Assembly (NCBI GenBank): GCA_002600635.1
Contig: CP021371.1
Coordinates: forward strand, 2,297,001-2,361,000
Length of the DNA stretch: 64,000 nucleotides
Direction of reading: 5' to 3'
Source of the DNA: Rhizobium sp. ACO-34A
GTDB taxonomy: Bacteria; Pseudomonadota; Alphaproteobacteria; Rhizobiales; Rhizobiaceae
In this document: in pieces, positions 43,656-51,285 of the stretch
How the letters are laid out: every line of letters starts with the position of its first letter
Position numbering within the stretch: position 1 is the first letter of the stretch
Position numbers and translations under genes: made by a program
Notes under the pieces: model-generated
What the model was told of the DNA's origin: nothing
Databases searched by the model: none
What the model saw: only the letters and a program-made list of their open reading frames with translations

Positions 43656-45110
43656 TCACCCCATGAATGTCTTCAGCCACTCCGGCGAGAGCCTCTGTTC
43701 CAGTTCGGCCGCCACGGCGTCGAGAGCTATTTCGACACCTTCCCGATAGTTCTGTCCTCCCCCGTCTATGCCGAAACTTTCAAGCAGGCGGGCGCGATAG
43801 GCATCGCTCGAAAACAATCCGTGCAGATAGGTTCCGCTGATCCGACCGTCCGTCGATACCGCGCCATCGGGGCGTCCGTCGATGGCCACCGAAGGGCGCG
43901 AGCAATCCGGCCCGCGGGTGATGCCGAGATGGATCTCGTAGCCCGAAAGCGGCGCGTCGTATTCGATCGATCGTGCCGTGCTGTTTCGCACGGTCTTTTC
44001 CGGCGCCATCTCCGTTTCTATGTCGAGCAGGCCGAGCCCCGGTACAGACCGGCTCTCGCCTTCCAGCCCCAGCGGATCGGAAACGACGCGGCCCAGCATC
44101 TGGTAGCCGCCGCAAATCCCGATCACACGTCCGCCACGTCGCACATGCGCCGCAAGATCGCTCTCCCAGCCTTGTGCACGAAAATCCTCAAGGTCGCCGA
44201 TTGTCGCCTTCGAACCGGGCAGGATGACGAGACCCGCATCGGCAGGAAGGCGCTCCCCCGGCCTGACAAAGACCAGTTCCACCTGAGGCTCGGCTGCAAG
44301 CGGATCGAAATCGTCGAAGTTGGCGATGCGCGACAGCACAGGCACGGCAATCTTCAATGCGCCGGTCTTGCCTTGCGCCAGTCGCTCCAGAACGACGGAA
44401 TCTTCCGCCGGCAGGCGTCCCGCGGCCTTCAGCCATGGGATCACGCCGAAGCATGGCCAACCGGTGAACCGGTTGATTGCGTCTATCCCATCGGAAAACA
44501 GGGATATGTCGCCCCTGAACTTGTTGATGATGTAGCCGGCAATCTGCTGCCGGTCCTCCTCCGGAAGGATCGTGTGCGTGCCGACTATTGAGGCGATCAC
44601 GCCGCCGCGGTCGATATCGCCGACCAGCACCACCGGCACATCCGCACGCCGGGCAAACCCCATATTGGCGATGTCGCCTGCCCTGAGGTTGATTTCCGCG
44701 GGTGAGCCTGCGCCCTCGACGATTACGAGGTCTGCGCCAAGCCGCACATGCTCGTAGCTTTCCATCACGGCGTCGAGGAGTTGCGGCTTGAGCCGCTGGT
44801 AATCCCTGCCCTTTGCCTGCCCGAACACCTTGCCCTGCACGATGATCTGGCTGCCGGTTTCGGACTGGGGCTTAAGGAGAACCGGGTTCATGTGGACGGA
44901 TGACGGCACCCGGGCGGCCATCGCCTGCAGCCATTGTGCCCGACCGATCTCCCCGCCGTCATCGGAAACGGCGGCGTTGTTTGACATGTTCTGCGGCTTG
45001 AACGGCCGCACCTTCAGACCGCGGTTCGCGGCAAGCCGGCAAAGTCCCGCCACGAGTATCGTCTTTCCGACATCGGAGCCGGTTCCCTGCAACATCACGG
45101 CCTTGCTCAT
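43656..45110 (-). CDS. cobQ: Cobyric acid synthase
   Basis: This 484-aa enzyme amidates four side chains of adenosylcobyrinic acid a,c-diamide with glutamine and ATP in cobalamin synthesis. It has an N-terminal ATP-binding domain with GTGSDVGKT (9-17) and VGDIDRGG, and a C-terminal class-I glutamine amidotransferase with nucleophile Cys333 in GICGGYQML and His430 in GTYLHGLF. Length is as expected. It is a single gene here, with converging peptide genes downstream and a 245-bp gap upstream. Cobalamin would serve B12-dependent enzymes; no B12 riboswitch was recognised in the short upstream part. Confidence 0.97.
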   Translation of the reverse strand: MSKAVMLQGTGSDVGKTILVAGLCRLAANRGLKVRPFKPQNMSNNAAVSDDGGEIGRAQWLQAMAARVPSSVHMNPVLLKPQSETGSQIIVQGKVFGQAKGRDYQRLKPQLLDAVMESYEHVRLGADLVIVEGAGSPAEINLRAGDIANMGFARRADVPVVLVGDIDRGGVIASIVGTHTILPEEDRQQIAGYIINKFRGDISLFSDGIDAINRFTGWPCFGVIPWLKAAGRLPAEDSVVLERLAQGKTGALKIAVPVLSRIANFDDFDPLAAEPQVELVFVRPGERLPADAGLVILPGSKATIGDLEDFRAQGWESDLAAHVRRGGRVIGICGGYQMLGRVVSDPLGLEGESRSVPGLGLLDIETEMAPEKTVRNSTARSIEYDAPLSGYEIHLGITRGPDCSRPSVAIDGRPDGAVSTDGRISGTYLHGLFSSDAYRARLLESFGIDGGGQNYREGVEIALDAVAAELEQRLSPEWLKTFMG

Positions 45111-45355
45111 CGCGTCCCTCGCTCATCTTTCGCAAATCGCAAAGTCATTGTTCTGTCATGTTTTAGCCGCGCGTTTGCGCCGAATGTTAATGCTGTGACG
45201 GCGCTGCGACAGCTTGCCGCCGGGGATGATTGTTCACTTGCCTTTTTGCGACACGGAATGGCGGCCATAGCCACAGCGACGCGTTCAAAGAGGATTATGA
45301 GCCAGAGCGAAAAGACAACACAAGGCCGAAAGGCCACGCGTCCGGAGGACATCCA

Positions 45356-45496
45356 ATGCTTTATATCCTGCAAAACAACAAGGGCCTCAACATCGCCTGG
45401 AACGGTCGCGCTCCGAAGAAGCCCTCGCTCCTCCATTGGGAAGAGCTTTTCCCGCGGATCACGATGGCAACGAGCCGAAACGGCCGATCCAGGTAA
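45356..45496 (+). CDS. 46-aa small basic protein
   Basis: A clear Shine-Dalgarno (GGAGGA, ending seven bases before the ATG) precedes this 46-codon frame (MLYILQNNKGLNIAWNGRAP...). The protein is basic with an aromatic centre (LHWEELFP). A Rho-independent terminator lies 37 bp after the stop. The combination of SD, size and terminator supports a real gene. No family recognised. Confidence 0.55.
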   Translation: MLYILQNNKGLNIAWNGRAPKKPSLLHWEELFPRITMATSRNGRSR

Positions 45497-45533
45497 GCGA
45501 TACGCGGCTTGCCTTGTCGGGGCGTTATGAATG

Positions 45534-45572
45534 AAAAAAGCGGCGCAACCTGATGGTTGGCGCCGCTTTTTC
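45534..45572 (+). terminator. Rho-independent terminator
   Basis: The stem AAAAAGCGGCGC pairs with GCGCCGCTTTTT around a 13-base loop, ending in a T-run (45567-45571). Bidirectional form; it can end transcription of the 46-aa gene. Confidence 0.8.
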
Positions 45573-45726
45573 AAGAACTTTGGCGCCCCGATACGCAAAA
45601 CCAGATCCGGGGCGCAGGCGGCAAAAACGCACCGCGTACAATGAGAAATAGCGGCCGCAGGTTACCCAAGCGTTATTTTTCACGATTTCCTTCGGTTTTT
45701 TTCTCTTTTTTTGCAGCCGCGCGTTG

Positions 45727-45789
45727 AATGCCCGGGCGTGGCGAAAATGCCGTTTGTGAGACAGATAAGGTCTCTTTTCGCAGGGCATT
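45727..45789. ncRNA. Predicted nested hairpin in proX upstream region
   Basis: Three helices nest in order: AATGCCC (45727-45733) with GGGCATT (45783-45789), GCGAAAA (45741-45747) with TTTTCGC (45775-45781), and GAGAC (45758-45762) with GTCTC (45770-45774). All pairs match. It lies about 370 bp upstream of proX in a region (45573-46140) with no credible gene. It could be a small RNA or leader structure; strand and function are unknown. Confidence 0.35.
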
Positions 45790-46140
45790 TCCAGGGGGCT
45801 CTGTTCTCCGCCGGACTGCCGCCTATCCATTGTGCGCCGGCAGCGCTTTGTGACGGCAATTTGAAGCAAAATGAGGCGTTACAATGGGTTGCGGCGGGCA
45901 TGTGATGTCCGCAGGCACCTTGCGGGAGGTTGATTTCTTTTCGGGAACCCGTAGGCTGCCTTCAGTTGCCCTACGGCCTGAACGGGCTGCACCCATAAGG
46001 TTGCGCCCCAACGACAATCGCCGAGGCTGCTATGCGGAAGCCCTGCCGTTCTTGACCCGGCTGTGCGACCGGCCCTCTCGCTATTGGCCTGATCGGGATC
46101 CGCAGTAGCCCGACATGCCCGTCCAGAAAGCTGCAAGAGA

Positions 46141-46160
46141 TTAAGACTGGGAGGTCTTAA
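46141..46160 (+). promoter_or_regulatory. Hairpin enclosing the proX ribosome-binding site
   Basis: TTAAGAC (46141-46147) and GTCTTAA (46154-46160) form a perfect 7-bp stem; the loop TGGGAG plus the first stem base carries the GGGAGG Shine-Dalgarno. The ATG follows three bases after the stem. The structure could expose or mask the site depending on conditions. Confidence 0.55.
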
Positions 46161-46163
46161 ATC

Positions 46164-47162
46164 ATGAAGAAGCTCCTTGCCTCCACCATCCTCGCTGCCG
46201 GCCTTTATGCCGCGGCCGGATCCGCTCAGGCTGCCGAGTGCGGCGATGTTTCCATCGCGGAAATGAACTGGGCATCGGCGGGCGTTGCCGCCTATGTCGA
46301 CAAGATAATCCTTGAAAACGGCTATGGCTGTAATGTGACCGTCGTCACCGGCGACACCATGCCGACCTTCACCTCGATGAACGAGAAGGGCGAGCCGGAT
46401 ATCGCTCCGGAACTCTGGGTAAACGCCGTACGCACGCCGCTTGATGCGGCAATCAAGGAAGGCCGCCTGCTCCAGCTCGCTCCGCTGCTCAGCGACGGTG
46501 GCGTAGAAGGCTGGTGGATTCCGAAGTTCCTTTCCGATGCGCATCCTGACATCAAGACCGTGCAGGACGCGCTGGGCCATCCGGAACTCTTCCCGGCACC
46601 GGAAGACCCGTCCAAGGCCGCTATCACGAACTGCCCGTCGGGCTGGAACTGCCAGATCTCGACCGCCAACCTCTACAAGGCGCTCGGCGCCAAGGAAAAG
46701 GGCTTCGAGCTGATCGACACGGGCTCCGCTGCAGGTCTCGACGGTTCGATTGCCAACGCCTTCGAAAAGAAGACCGGCTGGCTTGGTTATTACTGGGCTC
46801 CGACCGCCATCCTCGGCAAGTACGAGATGGTGAAGCTGTCCTTCGGTGTCGAAAACGACAAGGCCGAGTGGGACAGGTGCACCGCCGTTCCGGATTGCGC
46901 CGATCCGAAGGTCAACGCCTATCCCACGTCCGACGTCTTCACGGTCGTGACCAAGAAGTTCGCCGAAACCAACACCGTCGCCGTCGACTATCTGAAGACC
47001 CGCAAGTGGGACAACCAGACCGTCGGCAAGGTGCTCGCCTGGATGGACGAAAACCAAGGCACCAACGAGGATGCAGCAAAGCACTTCCTCGAAAACTACG
47101 GTGACATGTGGACCACCTGGGTCAGCGCCGATGTCGCTGCCAAGGTCAAGGCCGGTCTCTGA
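46164..47162 (+). CDS. proX: ProX-type substrate-binding protein, glycine betaine/proline ABC transporter
   Basis: This 332-aa periplasmic protein has a signal peptide (residues 1-23, SAQA cleavage) and a type-II binding fold: EMNWASAGVAAYVDKIIL near the start, GTDT-like GDTMPTFTSM and PDIAPELWVN. It matches the OpuAC/ProX family that binds quaternary amines, so glycine betaine, proline betaine or choline are likely ligands. proW and proV follow. A hairpin overlapping its Shine-Dalgarno may regulate it. The adjacent betaine-homocysteine methyltransferase supports glycine betaine as physiological cargo. Confidence 0.85.
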   Translation: MKKLLASTILAAGLYAAAGSAQAAECGDVSIAEMNWASAGVAAYVDKIILENGYGCNVTVVTGDTMPTFTSMNEKGEPDIAPELWVNAVRTPLDAAIKEGRLLQLAPLLSDGGVEGWWIPKFLSDAHPDIKTVQDALGHPELFPAPEDPSKAAITNCPSGWNCQISTANLYKALGAKEKGFELIDTGSAAGLDGSIANAFEKKTGWLGYYWAPTAILGKYEMVKLSFGVENDKAEWDRCTAVPDCADPKVNAYPTSDVFTVVTKKFAETNTVAVDYLKTRKWDNQTVGKVLAWMDENQGTNEDAAKHFLENYGDMWTTWVSADVAAKVKAGL

Positions 47163-47402
47163 TCTTTCGACAATCGTGACGGGCGCAGGTTGCGCCCGTC
47201 CAGTCTTGCTTCGCAGGCGCATATGCCGCTTACCGCCATTCAGGCGCCTGCAAGGTCGCAGACAGCACGAATTCCCGTTGGGGAATCCTCTAAGCAATTG
47301 TCTGTGGTCTTTCCCGTTTTTCGCGGCGGTCGCGAAAAGGCGGTAAGGTTCCCGATACGTGGAACCACCCGTCGCTTGGATGGGGTAAAAAAGGGGAACA
47401 AG

Positions 47403-48317
47403 ATGGCTTCAGCTATTTGCAGTTACCTCCCGGAACTGCTCTGTAAATTTCCGTCGATAGACGAAAATCTCATGCGCGAATTCAAGAAGACGGTTGATAT
47501 CGGCTTCAAGGCTTTCGTGCGCAACTACACCAATTTCATCGATGTGGTGAAACAGCCGCTCCAGTGGTTCCTGAACTCGCTGGAGTCCTTTTTCGTCAAC
47601 ACGCCGTGGTTCATCATCCTTGTCCTGATGGTTGCGATCGTCTGGCTCGCCAGCCGAAACATCAAGATCACCATCGGTGCTGCCCTGTCGATGATGGCTA
47701 TCGGTCTCGTTGGCCTCTGGCAGGACACCATGGTGACGCTGTCGATGGTCACCGTCTGTACGTTGATATCGATCGTGATCGGCATTCCGGTCGGTATCCT
47801 GATGGCCCGTTCTGACCGGATACAGAGTATAGTCAATCCGGTGCTCGACGTCATGCAGACCATGCCGACCTTCGTTTACCTGATCCCGGTCGTCATGATC
47901 TTCGGCATCGGCAAGGTGCCGGGCCTGATCGCGGTGGTGATCTATGCGGTTCCGCCGATGATTCGCCTGACCAATCTCGGTATCCGGCTGGTGGACAAGG
48001 AAGTGCTGGAAGCCGCTGATGCATTCGGCTCCTCCCCCGGACAGAAACTCAGGAACGTGCAGATCCCGCTGGCGCTCCCGACCATCATGGCCGGCATCAA
48101 CCAGACGATCATGATGTCGCTCGCCATGGTCGTGGTGGCCTCGATGATCGGTGTCGGCGGTCTCGGCAAGAATGTTCTTCAGGCCATCGCCAACCAGTTC
48201 TTCACCATCGGTTTCCTGAACGGTTTCTCGCTGGTCGCCATCGCCATCATCTTCGACCGGACGAGCCAGGCCTACGGCAAGCGGCTCCAGAAGCACACGG
48301 AGGTCATCCATGGCTAG
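47403..48317 (+). CDS. proW: ProW-type permease, glycine betaine ABC transporter
   Basis: This 304-aa inner-membrane permease has a longer cytosolic N-terminus (residues 1-55) and then about six hydrophobic segments. It contains the EAA-type coupling motif EAADAFGSSPGQKLRNVQIPLALPTI. ATG 47403 is chosen; the upstream frame from 47190 has no support. It overlaps proV by eight bases. 240 bp separate it from proX, more than usual in an operon. Confidence 0.9.
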   Translation: MASAICSYLPELLCKFPSIDENLMREFKKTVDIGFKAFVRNYTNFIDVVKQPLQWFLNSLESFFVNTPWFIILVLMVAIVWLASRNIKITIGAALSMMAIGLVGLWQDTMVTLSMVTVCTLISIVIGIPVGILMARSDRIQSIVNPVLDVMQTMPTFVYLIPVVMIFGIGKVPGLIAVVIYAVPPMIRLTNLGIRLVDKEVLEAADAFGSSPGQKLRNVQIPLALPTIMAGINQTIMMSLAMVVVASMIGVGGLGKNVLQAIANQFFTIGFLNGFSLVAIAIIFDRTSQAYGKRLQKHTEVIHG

Positions 48318-49362
48318 TCAGGGCATTGAAATCCGCGGCCTCTACAAGATTTTCGGCCCCCGTGGCCGGGACTATATCGAGGCCGTCTATCGCGGCATGA
48401 GCAAGACCGAGCTGAACGGTACGCACGGACATGTCCTCGGCCTCAAGGACATCAACATCTCGATGCCGGCTGGCGGCATTACCGTCGTCATGGGCCTCTC
48501 GGGTTCGGGCAAGTCTACCCTCATCCGCCACATCAACCGGCTGATCGACCCGACCGCCGGCGAAGTCCTGTATGACGGTGTTGACATTTGTCGGATGAAC
48601 CAGCAGGAATTACGTGAATTCCGCCGCCACAAGACGGCCATGGTGTTCCAGAAGTTCGCGCTTCTGCCGCACCGGACCGTTCTGGAAAACACGCTTTACG
48701 GTCTCGATATCCAGGGTATCGATCGTTCCGTCAGTGAAAAGACTGCCCGCCACTGGATCGATCGCGTCGGCCTGTCCGGCTTCGAACGGCATTATCCCAA
48801 CCAGCTTTCCGGAGGCATGCAGCAGCGTGTCGGGCTTGCCCGGGCGCTGACCAACGATGCCGACATCCTGTTGATGGACGAAGCCTATTCGGCTCTCGAC
48901 CCGCTGATCCGCGTCGACATGCAGACAGTTCTGCTCGACCTGCAGAAGGAGTTGAAAAAGACGGTCGTCTTCATCACCCATGACCTCGATGAAGCGCTGA
49001 GGCTCGGAGACAAGATCGCCATCCTTCGCGATGGCGAGGTCGTCCAGCAGGGCAGCGGTCAGGAGATCGTGTTGTCGCCGGCCGATGACTACATCACCGC
49101 CTTCGTCAAGGAAGTGAACCGCGGCCGCGTCATCCGGGTGGCGACCATCATGGCGCCGCTGACAGGTCCTCCTCAAGGCCCTGCCCTCGATGCAACGGCT
49201 GTACTGGAGGCTGCCGCCCAGACCATGACGGCAGCCGGTCAGTCCGTCGCTCATGTCGTTGATGCCTCCGGCCAGCCGATCGGATTGATCGACCTGCAGG
49301 CGATCATCGCATCCATGGTGACGCCGAGCAGCCATCTCGATCAGCCTATCGCTGCCGAGTAG
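48310..49362 (+). CDS. proV: ProV-type ATP-binding protein, glycine betaine ABC transporter
   Basis: This 350-aa ABC ATPase of the OpuAA/ProV class has Walker A GLSGSGKST (62-70), signature LSGGMQQRVGLARAL, Walker B ILLMDEAYSALDP and switch His in FITHD. The C-terminal ~80 residues carry CBS-like residual sequence, shorter than the two full CBS domains of ProV, so osmotic sensing may differ. It ends the transporter operon; a terminator lies 32 bp after the stop. Confidence 0.92.
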   Translation: MASQGIEIRGLYKIFGPRGRDYIEAVYRGMSKTELNGTHGHVLGLKDINISMPAGGITVVMGLSGSGKSTLIRHINRLIDPTAGEVLYDGVDICRMNQQELREFRRHKTAMVFQKFALLPHRTVLENTLYGLDIQGIDRSVSEKTARHWIDRVGLSGFERHYPNQLSGGMQQRVGLARALTNDADILLMDEAYSALDPLIRVDMQTVLLDLQKELKKTVVFITHDLDEALRLGDKIAILRDGEVVQQGSGQEIVLSPADDYITAFVKEVNRGRVIRVATIMAPLTGPPQGPALDATAVLEAAAQTMTAAGQSVAHVVDASGQPIGLIDLQAIIASMVTPSSHLDQPIAAE

Positions 49363-49394
49363 GCGTTGGCCCGGTCATTGCAATGGCAGATCGC

Positions 49395-49430
49395 AAGCCC
49401 CGTCCCGCCCTGCGCGGGCGGGGCTTTTTC
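49395..49430 (+). terminator. Rho-independent terminator after proV
   Basis: AAGCCCCGTCCCGCC and GGCGGGCGGGGCTT form a strong GC-rich stem with a short loop, followed by TTTTT. It separates the transporter operon from the methyltransferase gene. Confidence 0.85.
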
Positions 49431-49448
49431 AATGAGGCCATTGAAGTG

Positions 49449-49468
49449 ATATAAAGATTTCTTTATAT
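49449..49468. promoter_or_regulatory. Perfect AT-rich palindrome upstream of betaine-homocysteine methyltransferase
   Basis: ATATAAAGA-TT-TCTTTATAT is a perfect 20-bp dyad, 31 bp upstream of the ATG. It resembles ArsR-family operators reported for methionine-cycle regulators (SahR type) in Proteobacteria, as I recall without being able to check. Location before a homocysteine methyltransferase gene fits such control. Confidence 0.6.
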
Positions 49469-49499
49469 GAAAATGAAGCTACGATCAGAGGACAGAACC

Positions 49500-50516
49500 A
49501 TGGCTACCGCCACCAATCCGCTTTCCGCACTCCTTGCCGAAAAGGGCGTCCTGCTCGCCGACGGCGCGACCGGCACCAACCTCTTCGCCATGGGGCTTGA
49601 GGCAGGTGAAGCGCCGGAACTGTGGAACGAGAGCCAGCCGGAGAAAATCGTCAAGCTGCATCAGGATTTTGTCGATGCGGGCGCTGATATCATCCTCACC
49701 AATTCCTTCGGCGGTACGCGCCATCGCCTGAAGCTGCACAAGGCCGAAGATCGGGTTTTCGCGCTCAACAGGAAGGCCGCTGAGATCGCGCGTTCGGTTG
49801 CCGACAAGGCGCCACGCAAGGTCATCGTCGGCGGCTCCGTCGGACCGACGGGCGAACTGCTGCAGCCGCTCGGTGCGCTGACTTATGACGATGCCGTCGC
49901 TGCCTTTGCCGAGCAGATGGAGGGCCTCAAAGCCGGTGGCGTTGATGTCGCCTGGATCGAAACCATGTCTTCGCCAGAGGAAATCCGCGCGGCTGCCGAA
50001 GCGGCCGTCAAGGTTGGCCTGCCCTACATCTACACCGGCTCCTTCGATACGGCGGGCCGTACGATGATGGGCCTCGATCCCAAGGACATCCATGGCGTAG
50101 CAAAGGATATCGGCGATGGTCCGCTGGCTGTCGGCGCCAATTGCGGCGTCGGCGCTTCCGATATTCTGGCAAGCCTGCTGGACATGACGGCGGCAGATCC
50201 GTCCGCGACGGTCATCGTCAAGGGCAATTGCGGTATCCCCGAATTCCGCGGTTCCGAGATCTTCTATTCCGGCACGCCACCGCTGATGGCCGACTATGCG
50301 ACGCTTGCCCGCGACGCCGGTGCAAAGATCATCGGCGGCTGCTGCGGCACCTCCTGCAATCACCTTGCAGCCATGCGGGCAGCGCTCGACAGCTACACGC
50401 CGGGTCCCCGCCCGACCATCGAAACCATCGTCGAGCGCATCGGGCCGCTGCGCAACAAGACGGCTTCCCAGTCGGGTGAACAGGAAGGCAGCCGCCGCAA
50501 TCGCCGCCGCGGGTAA
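49500..50516 (+). CDS. bmt: Betaine-homocysteine S-methyltransferase
   Basis: This 338-aa zinc enzyme transfers a methyl group from glycine betaine to homocysteine, giving methionine and dimethylglycine. The homocysteine-methyltransferase fold is seen in LLADGATGTNLFAMGLE (about 18-34), GGSVGPTGEL (111-120) and the zinc ligands Cys215 (GANCGVG) and Cys281-Cys282 (GGCCGT). ATG 49500 has an AGAGG-type Shine-Dalgarno; the ATG at 49467 lies in the operator-like palindrome and is rejected. It lies just downstream of the betaine transporter. The C-terminal ~15 residues are basic and Arg-rich. Confidence 0.88.
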   Translation: MATATNPLSALLAEKGVLLADGATGTNLFAMGLEAGEAPELWNESQPEKIVKLHQDFVDAGADIILTNSFGGTRHRLKLHKAEDRVFALNRKAAEIARSVADKAPRKVIVGGSVGPTGELLQPLGALTYDDAVAAFAEQMEGLKAGGVDVAWIETMSSPEEIRAAAEAAVKVGLPYIYTGSFDTAGRTMMGLDPKDIHGVAKDIGDGPLAVGANCGVGASDILASLLDMTAADPSATVIVKGNCGIPEFRGSEIFYSGTPPLMADYATLARDAGAKIIGGCCGTSCNHLAAMRAALDSYTPGPRPTIETIVERIGPLRNKTASQSGEQEGSRRNRRRG

Positions 50517-50525
50517 GTCATGGAC

Positions 50526-50558
50526 TGCAGCGACGCCGGTCCGGCCGGCGTCGCTGCA
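50526..50558 (+). terminator. Perfect 14-bp hairpin after bmt
   Basis: TGCAGCGACGCCGG (50526-50539) pairs with CCGGCGTCGCTGCA (50545-50558) across a 5-base loop, starting nine bases after the bmt stop. No T-run follows, so termination efficiency is uncertain. Confidence 0.6.
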
Positions 50559-50657
50559 CCCGCAGTGTGGGCATGCGGCAAGGCTCGGGCAATCTTCGGA
50601 TGGTCTTCAGGCGATCAGTATTGCCTTCAACCTGCCAGCAAAGAGGGAGACAGGTCC

Positions 50658-51012
50658 ATGTCCGCCCAGCAGACGCCCTTCCCTGATCGCGAGACCGTTG
50701 CCGACAAGTTTTCGAGCTTGAACGAGGCCGACCAGAGCTTCCTCGCATTGCTTTTCGAAAACCCGCAGCAGGACGAGTGCCTGCTCGAGGGGGCTGCAGC
50801 TCTATCTTGAACGGGCAAGCGAGGCCCGTTTTCTGAATAGCCTCAAGCTTGAGCGTTCGGGCGAATGGACTGGCCTCAATGCGCCGGCGCGTCTGCAGAT
50901 GCGGTTGACCGAGGCGGCGCGCTCCAGCCAGCACCCGGCCTATGCTGCTTTCCGCACCGGCCTGACCCGCTCGGGCGGCCTCGAACGGGCTTATCCCAAG
51001 GCAGTCGTCTGA
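50658..51012 (+). pseudogene. Frameshifted hypothetical gene (117 codons if one base is removed)
   Basis: ATG 50658 opens a frame (MSAQQTPFPDRETVADKF...) that stops at 50808-50810. Removing one G from the GGGGG run at about 50788-50792 joins it to LQLYLERASEARFLNSLKLE and an open frame to the stop at 51010-51012, giving 117 aa without interruption. The joined protein is soluble and helical. It is either a real frameshift, a sequencing error in the homopolymer, or programmed slippage. No family recognised. 273 bp without a gene follow, up to the MacA-like gene. Confidence 0.6.
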
Positions 51013-51212
51013 CCGCCGCCAAGCTGTCGTGGCATTTGTTTGAAAGACAGCTTTGTCCAGCGCAAGTATCCGTCGATGGAAACTTGCGCTTCTTTCGCGC
51101 ATTACCAAGAATTCACTTCAATCCCTCGGTCGACTGTGGGACACAACCAAAGACGCGTGAAGCAGTGATGGCATGCTGATCTGTAGTTGACCGTGGACGA
51201 TTTCTATAGGGA

Positions 51213-51228
51213 ATTGACACGGGTCAAT
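51213..51228. promoter_or_regulatory. Dyad upstream of the MacA-like gene
   Basis: ATTGAC-ACGG-GTCAAT, a perfect 6-bp inverted repeat with 4-base spacer, lies about 58 bp upstream of the adaptor gene. TTGACA inside it could be a -35 box, so binding would block the promoter. Confidence 0.4.
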
Positions 51229-51285
51229 ACCGGCGACGCGGTTTCATTTGATAACTGCATGCGAGACAATGAAGACGGATAGGAA

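Noticed and set aside
45879..47297. 472-codon minus-strand frame across proX
   Set aside because: It is the shadow of proX; proX has a signal peptide, family motifs and a ribosome-binding site.
47409..48311. 300-codon minus-strand frame across proW
   Set aside because: His/Asp/Arg-rich composition typical of the antisense of a membrane-protein gene; no motif.
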